Notes under the pieces: model-generated
Told to the model about the DNA's origin: nothing
Databases searched by the model: none
What the model saw: the letters and a program-made list of their open reading frames with translations, nothing else
Assembly: GCA_002719315.1 (NCBI GenBank)
Contig: PBHD01000013.1
Coordinates: forward strand, 1-62,405
Source of the DNA: Flavobacteriaceae bacterium
Lineage (GTDB): Bacteria > Bacteroidota > Bacteroidia > Flavobacteriales > Flavobacteriaceae
Direction of reading: 5' to 3'
Length of the DNA stretch: 62,405 nt
Position numbers and translations under genes: made by a program
In this document: piece by piece, positions 17,207 through 25,973 of the stretch
Numbering within the stretch: position 1 is the first letter of the stretch
Layout: each line of letters opens with the position of its first letter

Positions 17207-18835
17207 ATGGCTGAAAAAATTAATATGCCAAGACTTAGCGATACAATGGAAGAAGGTACAGTTGCTAAGTGGTTCAAAAAAGTTGGTGATTCAGTCAAAG
17301 AGGGAGATATTCTTGCCGAAATTGAAACTGATAAAGCAACAATGGAATTTGAATCCTTTAGCGAGGGTGAATTATTATATATTGGAATTAAGGAAGGTGA
17401 AACAGCTCCAGTAGATTCTCTTCTGGCAATTTTAGGAAATAAAGGAGAGGATATATCAAAATTAATTCAAATAAATGATGATATTAATGACGAAGATTCT
17501 AATGAAAAAATAGCTGAATCAAACATTAAATTTGAAAAAAAGGTTGAAGATTCAAAATTATCTTTATCAGATGTTTCTAAAGAAGTTGAAATAATTACTA
17601 TGCCAAGATTAAGCGACACAATGGAAGAAGGTAGAGTTGCTAAGTGGTTTAAAAAAGTTGGTGATTCAGTAAAAGAAGGGGATATTCTTGCAGAAATTGA
17701 AACTGATAAGGCTACAATGGAGTTTGAATCATTTTATAGTGGAACTCTTTTACATATTGGAATTAAAGAGGGAGAATCTTCTCCTGTGGAAAGTACTTTA
17801 GCAATTATTGGAGATAAAAACACTGATGTTTCTGAGTTTATTAATAAGACTATTATTAAAGAAAATAGTTATCAAAATAAAAATATTAATAATGAAGAAG
17901 TAATTGATGAAAAAAGTGATGAGATTAATAATGATAAAGAAAATTATATAGTCGAATCGGATTCAATAAATCTTAGTTCAGGTATTAGGATAAAAGCTTC
18001 CCCGTTAGCAAAAAAAATTGCTTTTGAAAAAGGAATTGATTTAAATAAAATAAATGGTAGCGGAAACAATGGTAGAATTATTAAAAGAGATATTGATAAT
18101 TATAAAGATTTGCCTTCTTCATTAAATCGAGAAAAATCAATTTCAATAGGAGAAGAATTGACAAAATCATTTCCTAATAGTCAGATGAGAAAAGTAATTG
18201 CAAAAAGACTTTCAGAATCAAAGTTTTCGGCTCCCCATTTTTATTTAGGTGTTGAATTTAATATGGATAATGTTATTACATTTAGAGAACAGTATAATAC
18301 AATACCTAACACTAAAATATCATTTAATGATATAATTGTTAAGGCATGCGCAATGGCACTAAAAAAACATCCAGAGGTGAATTCAGTTTGGCACGAGGAT
18401 CAAATTTCACACAATTATCATATTCATATAGGAGTTGCAGTTGCAGTTGATGAGGGATTGGTTGTTCCAGTAGTTAAATTTACAGATGAAAAAAGTTTAC
18501 CGGAAATAGGGAGTTTAGTTAAAGATTTTGCTAATCGTGCAAGAAATAAAAAACTTAAGCCCAATGAAATGGAAGGAAGCACATTTACTGTTTCTAATCT
18601 TGGTATGTTTGAAATTCAAGAATTTACTTCAATAATTAATCAACCTAACTCAGCAATATTATCTGTTGGTTCTATTGAGCAAAAACCCATCGTTAAATCT
18701 GGCAAAATTATGATTGGCAATACAATGAAATTAACTCTAGCATGTGATCATAGGTCTGTGGATGGTGTAACTGGATCAAAATTTCTCCAGACTCTTAGAA
18801 AATATATTGAAAACCCTATAACTCTCTTAATATAG
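17207..18835 (+). CDS. pdhC: Pyruvate dehydrogenase E2, dihydrolipoamide acetyltransferase with two lipoyl domains
   Basis: A 542-residue E2 core subunit. Two lipoyl domains (about residues 3-75 and 128-200) carry the lipoylated lysines K43 and K168, each in ETDKATMEFES. A peripheral-subunit-binding domain follows (about 262-297, ASPLAKKIA and GNNGRI.KRDI). The C-terminal catalytic domain has the active-site DHRSVDG with H515 and D519. The linkers are Asn/Asp/Glu/Lys-rich instead of the usual Ala/Pro. The two lipoyl cores, 45 residues each, differ at one position only. It acetylates CoA inside the pyruvate dehydrogenase complex. Confidence 0.97.
   Translation: MAEKINMPRLSDTMEEGTVAKWFKKVGDSVKEGDILAEIETDKATMEFESFSEGELLYIGIKEGETAPVDSLLAILGNKGEDISKLIQINDDINDEDSNEKIAESNIKFEKKVEDSKLSLSDVSKEVEIITMPRLSDTMEEGRVAKWFKKVGDSVKEGDILAEIETDKATMEFESFYSGTLLHIGIKEGESSPVESTLAIIGDKNTDVSEFINKTIIKENSYQNKNINNEEVIDEKSDEINNDKENYIVESDSINLSSGIRIKASPLAKKIAFEKGIDLNKINGSGNNGRIIKRDIDNYKDLPSSLNREKSISIGEELTKSFPNSQMRKVIAKRLSESKFSAPHFYLGVEFNMDNVITFREQYNTIPNTKISFNDIIVKACAMALKKHPEVNSVWHEDQISHNYHIHIGVAVAVDEGLVVPVVKFTDEKSLPEIGSLVKDFANRARNKKLKPNEMEGSTFTVSNLGMFEIQEFTSIINQPNSAILSVGSIEQKPIVKSGKIMIGNTMKLTLACDHRSVDGVTGSKFLQTLRKYIENPITLLI
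17225..17359 (+). repeat. Lipoyl-domain repeat, copy 1 (partner 17600-17734)
   Basis: These 135 bases encode the first lipoyl core (residues 7-51 of PdhC). The partner copy at 17600-17734 encodes residues 132-176. The proteins differ by one residue (Thr/Arg), while the DNA shows mostly synonymous differences, which points to a duplication followed by strong protein-level constraint or partial conversion. Confidence 0.85.
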
Positions 18836-18854
18836 ACCTGCAAATATTATTTTT

Positions 18855-19445
18855 TTGAAAAATATTTTTGATTTTGTTCCAAAAGCTTCTATTCCTTATA
18901 TTGAAAAACTATTGGTTGATAAAAAAATAATTTTTTTGTTAAAAAATAAAAGGAAAACTAAACATGGAGATTTTAGAATAACAAAAGATAAAAAAACGTT
19001 AATTACTCTTAATAAAACAAAGAATAAATATCAATTCTTAATTACTTTATTACATGAAATTGCACATTATGACACCTATATTAAATATCAAAATACTGTA
19101 AAACCTCATGGAATTGAATGGAAAAATAATTTCCGATTATTAATGCTCCCTTTTTTGAATAATTATATTTTTCCTGATGAAATATTAAATAATTTAATCA
19201 ACTATATAAAAAATCCTAAGGCAAGTACTGAAAATGATTTTAATTTAATAATGTCATTAAAAAAATATGATTTTAATATTAATTCCAATTTTATTTTTGA
19301 ATTAAAGGAAGGTGATTTTTTTAAGATAGAAAATGGTAAAAAATATAAATTTATTAGAAAAAGAATAAAAAGAATTGAGTGTATGGAAGTTGAATCTGGT
19401 AGAAAATATTTGTTTAGCCCACAGGCAGAGGTTCATTTAATTTAA
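18855..19445 (+). CDS. SprT-like zinc metalloprotease domain protein
   Basis: A 196-residue protein with the zinc motif HEIAH at residues 67-71 and KPHGIEWK (His85) downstream, matching the SprT-like family. The N-terminal part (FVPKASIPYIEKLL) matches the usual start of flavobacterial members, so TTG at 18855 is accepted as the start; no ATG is near. Bacterial SprT-like proteins are poorly characterised; the eukaryotic relative is SPRTN, a DNA-protein crosslink protease. The two zinc-ribbon cysteines of some members are not evident. It follows pdhC by 19 nt and its stop overlaps mlaF by 4 nt. Confidence 0.85.
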   Translation: MKNIFDFVPKASIPYIEKLLVDKKIIFLLKNKRKTKHGDFRITKDKKTLITLNKTKNKYQFLITLLHEIAHYDTYIKYQNTVKPHGIEWKNNFRLLMLPFLNNYIFPDEILNNLINYIKNPKASTENDFNLIMSLKKYDFNINSNFIFELKEGDFFKIENGKKYKFIRKRIKRIECMEVESGRKYLFSPQAEVHLI

Positions 19446-20200
19446 TTGTTATAAATTTTTTTTACTTTTTTAAATAGTTCAGATGAATAAACGAATTCAT
19501 TTAAGGATTTGTTTTCAGATTTAAAAATTTCAGTATTATTTCCTTCCCATTCCTTTTGACCATTTTTTAAAAATATTATTTTTTCGCCAATTTCCATTAC
19601 AGAGTTCATATCATGAGTATTAATTATCGTTGTTATATTATATTCTTTAGTTATTTCTTGAATTAAATTATCAATAATTATTGCAGTTTTAGGATCTAAT
19701 CCAGAATTAGGTTCATCACAAAAAAGATATTTTGGATTCATTACAATTGCTCTAGCAATTGCAACTCTTTTTTTCATACCACCAGATATTTCATTTGGCA
19801 TTTTATAGTTAGAATTTTCAAGATTTACTCTCTTAATTACATCATTTGCTCTTGATAAAATTTCTTCATTTGATTTATTAGTAAACATTTTCATTGGAAA
19901 AGTTATGTTATCTATTACATTCATTGAGTCAAATAATGCGCTACCTTGAAAAACCATTCCTATTTCTTGTCTAAGTTTAATCCTTTCCTTAGAATTCATT
20001 TTGTCAAGAATGTTATTTTCAAATTGAATTTCTCCCTTATCAACATTAATTAAGCCTAACATACACTTTATAAAAACAGTTTTCCCTGAACCACTTTGAC
20101 CAATTACTAAATTAGTTTTAGCTTTTTCAAAGTTTGCTGAAATATTATTTAAAACGTTAGTTTGGTTGAAAGATTTGTATATGTTTTTAACTTTAATCAT
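19442..20200 (-). CDS. mlaF: ABC transporter ATP-binding protein, MlaF type
   Basis: The ATPase of a MlaFE-type lipid transporter. Walker A is GQSGSGKT (residues 34-41 from this start), the signature is ISGGMKKRVAIARA, and Walker B is YLFCDEPNSGLDP. The SGLDP ending and close similarity to the MCE-linked subfamily support MlaF. The ATG at 20200 overlaps the stop of mlaE in a TAATG junction, which decides the start over an upstream in-frame ATG at 20260. Known members move phospholipids between the inner and outer membranes with an MlaD/MCE partner, which is not encoded here. Confidence 0.93.
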   Translation of the reverse strand: MIKVKNIYKSFNQTNVLNNISANFEKAKTNLVIGQSGSGKTVFIKCMLGLINVDKGEIQFENNILDKMNSKERIKLRQEIGMVFQGSALFDSMNVIDNITFPMKMFTNKSNEEILSRANDVIKRVNLENSNYKMPNEISGGMKKRVAIARAIVMNPKYLFCDEPNSGLDPKTAIIIDNLIQEITKEYNITTIINTHDMNSVMEIGEKIIFLKNGQKEWEGNNTEIFKSENKSLNEFVYSSELFKKVKKIYNN

Positions 20201-20937
20201 TATGCAAGAAGACTTTGAGTAATTAAATAGTTTATTATAATAATTGTTACACTTGTCCAAACAAATGATATTGTACTTGCTTTTCCAACTTGTAAAGCTC
20301 CACCTTTCATAAAATAACCATGATATGAGGGAATTGTTGCTAAAATAAAAGAGAAGAAAGCTGTTTTAATAAAAGCATATGTTACATGAAATGGAATAAA
20401 ATCAAGTTGGATGCCTTCAATAAACTCTGAACTGGAAGTCCATCCTCCATAAACACATGCTATATAACCTCCTAGAATCCCCAAAAACATAGAAATTCCA
20501 ATAACAAAGGGGTATAAACTTAATGCAATAATTTTAGGGAAAATTAAATAATTATATGTATTAACACCCATAACTTCTAAAGCATCAATTTGTTCAGTTA
20601 CTCTCATAGTTCCAATACTTGATGTTATAAATGACCCTACTTTTCCAGCCATTATAACTGAAATAAATGTAGGAGCAAATTCAAGTATTACTGATTGACG
20701 AGTTGCAAAACCAATTAAGTTTTTTGGTAAAAAAGGATTCTCCATATTTAAAGCAGTTTGGATTGCTACTACACCTCCAACAAAAAAAGAAATAAATGAG
20801 ACTATTCCAAGAGATCCAATTATTAAAACATCAATTTCTTTAAATATAAGTGGTTTAAGAACTTGCCATTTGGTAAATTTTTCGAATATTTTGGTTAACA
20901 TGATAAAATAATTCCCTATGTGCCCAAGTAGTTTCAT
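20200..20937 (-). CDS. mlaE: MlaE-type permease
   Basis: A 245-residue inner-membrane protein of the MlaE/DUF140 family with about five to six hydrophobic segments. Family motifs visible are EFAPTFISVIMAGKVGSF and GTMRVTEQIDALEVMGVN. It forms the membrane channel of the MlaFE lipid transporter, with the ATPase encoded directly after it. A promoter-like TTG-N21-TAACTTTG sequence ends only 7 nt before the ATG, so the transcript may be nearly leaderless. Confidence 0.94.
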   Translation of the reverse strand: MKLLGHIGNYFIMLTKIFEKFTKWQVLKPLIFKEIDVLIIGSLGIVSFISFFVGGVVAIQTALNMENPFLPKNLIGFATRQSVILEFAPTFISVIMAGKVGSFITSSIGTMRVTEQIDALEVMGVNTYNYLIFPKIIALSLYPFVIGISMFLGILGGYIACVYGGWTSSSEFIEGIQLDFIPFHVTYAFIKTAFFSFILATIPSYHGYFMKGGALQVGKASTISFVWTSVTIIIINYLITQSLLA

Positions 20938-20944
20938 TTTAAAT

Positions 20945-20976
20945 CAAAGTTAATAATTTAATGGGTTAACATCTCA
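20945..20976 (-). promoter_or_regulatory. Bacteroidota-type promoter of mlaEF
   Basis: On the minus strand TTG (20976-20974) is followed after 21 nt by TAACTTTG (20952-20945), matching the -33/-7 consensus TTG and TAnnTTTG with normal spacing. The box ends 7 nt before the mlaE ATG. Confidence 0.6.
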
Positions 20977-20995
20977 ATTCAAGTTTAAGTAAAGA

Positions 20996-22054
20996 TTAAA
21001 TCTGATATGTTAACGCATTGATATTCATTCCAGCTCCAACAGAAGCAAATAAAATGTGGTCACCGGTTTTCAAATAATGATTATTATAATTTTTTTTAAT
21101 TGTTAAATCAAAAAGAGTGGGAATAGTTGCCACTGAACTATTTCCAAAATCTTTAATATTCATTGGCAAAATATTATCAGGAGTTTTTGTCTTATAAAGT
21201 TTATAAAATCTATTTATAATGGCCTCGTCCATTTTTTGATTAGCTTGATGAATAAAAATTTTTTTAATTTTTTCTATAGGAATTTTTGAAAAGTCCAAAC
21301 ATTCTTTCATAGCTACAGGTACATTTTTTAATGCAAATTCATATACCTTTCTACCTTGCATTTTAATAAATTTAGTTTCTTCAGAATTTCTTTTATTAGA
21401 GGTTCCATAATATATGTAACTATTTTCAGAATTAGAAGTATAAGAAGCGCTCTTGTGGGATAATATTCCGCCTTTTTCATTTGAAGTTTGAATAATAGAA
21501 GCTCCAGCTCCATCAGCATATATCATAGAATCTCTATCACTTTTATCCAATACTCTTGATAAAGTTTCCGAACCAATAACTAAGCATGTTTTAGCAATTT
21601 TCGATTTAATAAATGCAGAAGCTTGAATAACTCCTTCCAGCCAACCAGGACAGCCAAAAATAATATCGTATGCAACACATGAAGGATTATTTATTTCTAA
21701 TCCAGATTTTACTCTAGAAGCAATAGATGGCAGAATATCTACTTGATTTGAGTTAAACGTTATATCTCCAATATTATGAGCTAAAATTATGTAATCGATT
21801 TCTTCTTTATTAATACCTGAATCTTTAATAGCAATTTTTGAAGCTTGTATAGCGATATCTGATGATTTTTGATTAGATGAAACATAACGGCGATTTTTAA
21901 TTCCTGTTATTGAATTAAATTTTTGAATAATTTCTTCATTAATTAATTTAATTTTATCACCATTAGTGTCATAAAAAGAGTTATTGATAAAACTAGAATT
22001 GCTTTCTTTTATTTTTGGAATTACACTACCTGTACCTATTATTTTTATACTCAT
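20996..22054 (-). CDS. 3-oxoacyl-ACP synthase III family protein (FabH-like)
   Basis: A 352-residue thiolase-fold ketosynthase of the KAS III family. The catalytic triad is visible as C135 (GCPGW), H269 (IHQAN) and N305 (FGNSS). Fatty-acid FabH uses the same triad to condense acetyl-CoA with malonyl-ACP. The active-site Cys context and about 350 residues (FabH usually 310-335) point to the branch of KAS III-like proteins common in Bacteroidota, some of which make or modify unusual lipids. It stands alone with no acyl carrier protein nearby. The gap to mlaE is 58 nt, so it is on the same strand but probably has its own promoter. Confidence 0.88.
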   Translation of the reverse strand: MSIKIIGTGSVIPKIKESNSSFINNSFYDTNGDKIKLINEEIIQKFNSITGIKNRRYVSSNQKSSDIAIQASKIAIKDSGINKEEIDYIILAHNIGDITFNSNQVDILPSIASRVKSGLEINNPSCVAYDIIFGCPGWLEGVIQASAFIKSKIAKTCLVIGSETLSRVLDKSDRDSMIYADGAGASIIQTSNEKGGILSHKSASYTSNSENSYIYYGTSNKRNSEETKFIKMQGRKVYEFALKNVPVAMKECLDFSKIPIEKIKKIFIHQANQKMDEAIINRFYKLYKTKTPDNILPMNIKDFGNSSVATIPTLFDLTIKKNYNNHYLKTGDHILFASVGAGMNINALTYQI

Positions 22055-22158
22055 TATAAATTAAACAGTTATTATTTATAATTTAACTTGTAAAATTATT
22101 TAAAATATTTCTACAATATTAAAACTTTTAAAAAAGATTATTAATTCATTATTATTAC

Positions 22159-25011
22159 TTAATTATTAATAAAATCATTTATTTCTATACAGCTGCAAAT
22201 TAAATTTCGATCTCCATGGGCCTCATCAACTCTTCTAACAGAAGGCCAGAATTTATTTTTGTGTAAATAAGGTAAAGGAAAAGCTGCTTCAGCCCTACTG
22301 TAAGGAAATTCCCATTTATCAGAGGTTACCATTTTTAAAGTATGAGGAGCATTTTTTAATAATAAAATTGTTTTTTCTGTGTTTTTATTTATTTCTTTTT
22401 TTATAGAAATTAATGCATCACAAAACCGATCTATTTCTTCTAAATTTTCACTTTCAGTAGGCTCTATCATCATTGTACCTGAAACTGGAAATGATACTGT
22501 AGGGGCATGAAAACCATAGTCAATAAGTCTTTTAGCAATATCATTAACTTCAATTCCATTTTTTCTAAAATCTCTACAATCAATAATTAATTCATGTGCA
22601 TTCCTTCCATTAATTTCTCCTTTGTATAGTATTTTAAAATCACCATCAAGTCTTTTTTTTATGTAATTGGCATTTAAAATTGCAATTTCAGTTGCTTTTT
22701 TTAAACCTTCACCCCCAAGTAGTTTTATGTAGGCATATGAAATTATACAAGCAAGTGAAGATCCATAAGGTGCTGATGAAATTGCCGAAATTGAATTTTT
22801 TCCTCCAACTTTTATTATTGGGTTTCCAGGCAAGAATTCAGAGAGATGTTTAGCAACACATATTGGCCCAACTCCAGGACCACCACCTCCATGAGGAATA
22901 GCAAAAGTTTTATGAAGATTAAGATGACAAACATCTGCTCCAATAATTGCAGGGCTAGTTAATCCTACTTGAGCATTCATATTAGCCCCGTCCATGTATA
23001 CTTGTCCTCCGTAATCATGAATTAATTTAGTAATTAGTTTTATTTTAGATTCAAATACTCCATGAGTAGATGGATATGTAATCATAAGGGTTGAAAGATT
23101 TTTTTTAAATTTTTTTGCCTTTTCATTTATATCATTCCAGTCAATATTTCCATGTTTATCAGTTTTCACTACTACAACTTTCATTCCAGCCATAATCGCA
23201 GAAGCTGGATTAGTGCCATGTGCAGAAGCTGGGATTAAACATATATTTCTATTTGTTTCTCCTTTTGAATTATGATATGCCCTTATAACCATTAGGCCAG
23301 CATATTCTCCTTGAGCTCCAGAATTTGGTTGTAATGATGTTGAATCAAAACCTGTAATTATAGTTAATTGTTCTTCCAGTTTAGACAATAATTTTTTATA
23401 TCCACCAGCTTGAGAAATTGGGACAAATGGGTGGAGATTATTCCATCTAAATGAACTCAACGGAAACATTTCTGATGCGGCATTAAGTTTCATTGTACAA
23501 GAACCTAATGATATCATAGAATGATTAAGTGATAAATCTTTTTTTTCTAAATATTTAATATATCTCATTAAACTTGTTTCAGTGTGATAACTATTAAAAA
23601 CATCATACATTAGAAACTTTGATTTTCTGGAATGAATTTTTAAAGATTTTTTCTCATCAATAGATTCATATTTTTTTGAATTTTTGATTTTTGTATATTC
23701 CTCAAAAACGGATATTATTTTATTTAAATCATTTATTGTAGTAGTTTCATTTAATGATATGGTAATATTTTTATCATCTACATAATTAAAATTTATTTTT
23801 TTACTTTCTGCAATAGGTCTTATTGTTTTTGAATTAACTTTAATCATAATAGTGTCAAAAAAGTGATCATTCATTTGTTTAATACCAAGAGATTTAATGA
23901 TATCGGATAGGTTTACTGATTTTTCATGAATTTTTTTGGCTATATGTTTTAATCCTTTAGGTCCATGGTAAACAGCATACATTCCAGCCATTATTGCAAG
24001 TAACACTTGCGCGGTGCAGATGTTTGAGGTTGCTCGATCTCTTTTAATATGCTGTTCTCTTGTTTGAAGTGCCATTCTTAATGCCTTTCTGTTATCTAAA
24101 TCAATTGTCTCTCCTATTATTCTGCCAGGAATATTTCTTTTATATATTTCTTTTGTAGCAAAAAAAGCAGCATGAGGACCTCCATAACCCATTGGAATTC
24201 CAAATCTTTGAGTAGAACCAACAACAACGTCAACTCCCATTTCACCAGGAGGATTTATAATAGTTAAACTTAATAGATCAGCTGCTACTATGGTGTTTAT
24301 TTCTTTTTCTTTAAATTTTTTTATGATTGGATTTAAATCTTCAATTTTTCCATTTTTTCCAGGATATTGAAATATTCCACCAAAAAATTTTTTATTAAAA
24401 GTTATTTTATTTAAATCTTCAATAATTAGTTTAATTCCTAAAGGATTCGATCGAGTTTCAAGAATAGAAAGGGTTTGAGGAAATATATTTTTGTCAACAT
24501 AAAAATAGTTAAAGTCGTTTAATTTTTTTTCTTTATTTCGATTATTAAATAACATAATCATGGCTTCAGCAGCTGCAGTTCCTTCATCTAAAAGTGATGC
24601 ATTGGCAAGATCCATTTTTGTTAAGTCACAAACCATTGTTTGAAAGTTAAATAAAGCTTCAAGTCTGCCTTGAGCTATTTCAGCTTGATAGGGTGTATAT
24701 GAGGTGTACCAACCAGGATTTTCAAGAATATTTCTTTGTATAACTCCTGGAAGAATTGTTGGATTGTAGCCAAGGCCAATGTAACAATCAAAGATTTTGT
24801 TTTCCTCAGAAAGTTTTCTTATTTCTCTTGCAAATTCATGTTCTCCTATTCCATTTGGAATTTTTAAAGGGTGCTTTAATCTAATTGTTTCAGGGATGGT
24901 CTCATTTAATAATTTTTCTATTGAATCTAATCCCATAGTATCAAGCATTTTTTTTATGTCTTTATCCGAGGGGCCTATATGTCTTGAGGAAAAATCGTCA
25001 AAAATCATCAA
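22159..25011 (-). CDS. gcvP: Glycine dehydrogenase (decarboxylating), P protein
   Basis: A single-chain P protein of 950 residues with both homologous halves. It decarboxylates glycine and transfers the aminomethyl group to the H protein. The N-terminal half shows FSSRHIGPS and GYGGPHAAFFA. The C-terminal half carries the PLP lysine K701 in NLHKTFAIPHGGGGPG, preceded by MDGANMNAQ and followed by the EPTESE segment near the C-terminus. ATGs at 25011 and 25008 are adjacent. With the kbl/tdh pair at 5188-7337 it gives a threonine-to-glycine-to-one-carbon route. GcvT and GcvH are not in the window. Confidence 0.97.
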   Translation of the reverse strand: MMIFDDFSSRHIGPSDKDIKKMLDTMGLDSIEKLLNETIPETIRLKHPLKIPNGIGEHEFAREIRKLSEENKIFDCYIGLGYNPTILPGVIQRNILENPGWYTSYTPYQAEIAQGRLEALFNFQTMVCDLTKMDLANASLLDEGTAAAEAMIMLFNNRNKEKKLNDFNYFYVDKNIFPQTLSILETRSNPLGIKLIIEDLNKITFNKKFFGGIFQYPGKNGKIEDLNPIIKKFKEKEINTIVAADLLSLTIINPPGEMGVDVVVGSTQRFGIPMGYGGPHAAFFATKEIYKRNIPGRIIGETIDLDNRKALRMALQTREQHIKRDRATSNICTAQVLLAIMAGMYAVYHGPKGLKHIAKKIHEKSVNLSDIIKSLGIKQMNDHFFDTIMIKVNSKTIRPIAESKKINFNYVDDKNITISLNETTTINDLNKIISVFEEYTKIKNSKKYESIDEKKSLKIHSRKSKFLMYDVFNSYHTETSLMRYIKYLEKKDLSLNHSMISLGSCTMKLNAASEMFPLSSFRWNNLHPFVPISQAGGYKKLLSKLEEQLTIITGFDSTSLQPNSGAQGEYAGLMVIRAYHNSKGETNRNICLIPASAHGTNPASAIMAGMKVVVVKTDKHGNIDWNDINEKAKKFKKNLSTLMITYPSTHGVFESKIKLITKLIHDYGGQVYMDGANMNAQVGLTSPAIIGADVCHLNLHKTFAIPHGGGGPGVGPICVAKHLSEFLPGNPIIKVGGKNSISAISSAPYGSSLACIISYAYIKLLGGEGLKKATEIAILNANYIKKRLDGDFKILYKGEINGRNAHELIIDCRDFRKNGIEVNDIAKRLIDYGFHAPTVSFPVSGTMMIEPTESENLEEIDRFCDALISIKKEINKNTEKTILLLKNAPHTLKMVTSDKWEFPYSRAEAAFPLPYLHKNKFWPSVRRVDEAHGDRNLICSCIEINDFINN

Positions 25012-25021
25012 ATATTTTTTT

Positions 25022-25029
25022 CAAAAATA
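25022..25029 (-). promoter_or_regulatory. Possible -7 box of gcvP
   Basis: The minus strand has TATTTTTG, matching TAnnTTTG, 10 nt before the gcvP ATG. No TTG lies at the expected upstream distance, so this is only a partial match. Confidence 0.4.
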
Positions 25030-25136
25030 CATCATAAACTTCTTTTATTAATCTTTGTATTAGCCTATATTAATTTTTTTTTCAAATAAAATTGTTAATA
25101 TTTTTTTATTTTAGATGAACAAAACAATTTGTTAAA

Positions 25137-25475
25137 ATGAAATATTTTTTTTTAATATTCTTTTTAATTATTCAGACCAGTAACTATGAGGCTCTCGAAT
25201 TAAATGATTATATAGAAAAAATAAATAATGGATACCAAATAATAGATGTAAGAACTCAATCTGAGTTTATACATGGTCATATACCTAATGCAATTAATCT
25301 TGATTTTTACAATTATAATTTTGTAGAGGAAATAAATAAATTAAATAAGATTGAACCAATTTTAATTTATTGTCGTTCGGGAAATCGAAGTCAAAAAACA
25401 GGAATCATTATGGATTCATTAGGGTTTAATAGGGTATATGATTTAAAAGGGGGATACTTGGTTTGGAATCCTTAA
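25137..25475 (+). CDS. Periplasmic single-domain rhodanese
   Basis: A 112-residue protein with an N-terminal hydrophobic signal (FFLIFFLIIQTSNYEA) and one rhodanese domain. Cys79 starts the active loop CRSGNRS (79-85), and IIDVRT.SEF..GHIPNA is the standard first half. It probably carries or transfers sulfane sulfur in the periplasm. It is flanked by unrelated genes on the other strand, so it is a single-gene unit. Its stop is 7 nt from the purE stop. Confidence 0.9.
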   Translation: MKYFFLIFFLIIQTSNYEALELNDYIEKINNGYQIIDVRTQSEFIHGHIPNAINLDFYNYNFVEEINKLNKIEPILIYCRSGNRSQKTGIIMDSLGFNRVYDLKGGYLVWNP

Positions 25476-25482
25476 CTAAAGT

Positions 25483-25971
25483 TTAATTTTTTTTTAAATT
25501 TTTACTGGTTTTAATAATTTTTGATCTAAGATTATTTTTATAGTCTAGAACCTTTTTTTGAATTTTAATATCATTAGCTCCTAATATTTGAGCAGCTAAA
25601 ATTCCAGCATTTTTAGCACCATTTAATGCTACAGTTGCAACTGGAACTCCACCTGGCATTTGAAGAATTGATAAAACAGAATCCCAACCATCAATTGAGT
25701 TTGATGATTTAATAGGCACTCCAATAATTGGAAGTGGACATACGGATGCTATCATTCCTGGTAAATGAGCTGCACCACCTGCTCCAGCAATAATTACTTT
25801 TATTCCTTTTTTATGAGCATTAATTCCATAATTCATCATTTTTTCAGGTGTTCTATGTGCTGATACAATATCAACATCAGTTTTTATACCAAATTCATTT
25901 AGTATGTCAATAGCATCTTTCATTATTGGTAAATCAGATTTACTTCCCATTATTATACCTATTTGTGCCAT
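25483..25971 (-). CDS. purE: N5-carboxyaminoimidazole ribonucleotide mutase
   Basis: Class I PurE of 162 residues, which converts N5-CAIR to CAIR in purine synthesis. MGSKSDLP, SAHRTP and IAGAGGAAHLPGM are the phosphate- and substrate-binding motifs. It follows purK by 2 nt on the same strand, so the two consecutive enzymes of the pathway are co-transcribed. Confidence 0.97.
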   Translation of the reverse strand: MAQIGIIMGSKSDLPIMKDAIDILNEFGIKTDVDIVSAHRTPEKMMNYGINAHKKGIKVIIAGAGGAAHLPGMIASVCPLPIIGVPIKSSNSIDGWDSVLSILQMPGGVPVATVALNGAKNAGILAAQILGANDIKIQKKVLDYKNNLRSKIIKTSKNLKKN

Positions 25972-25973
25972 AA

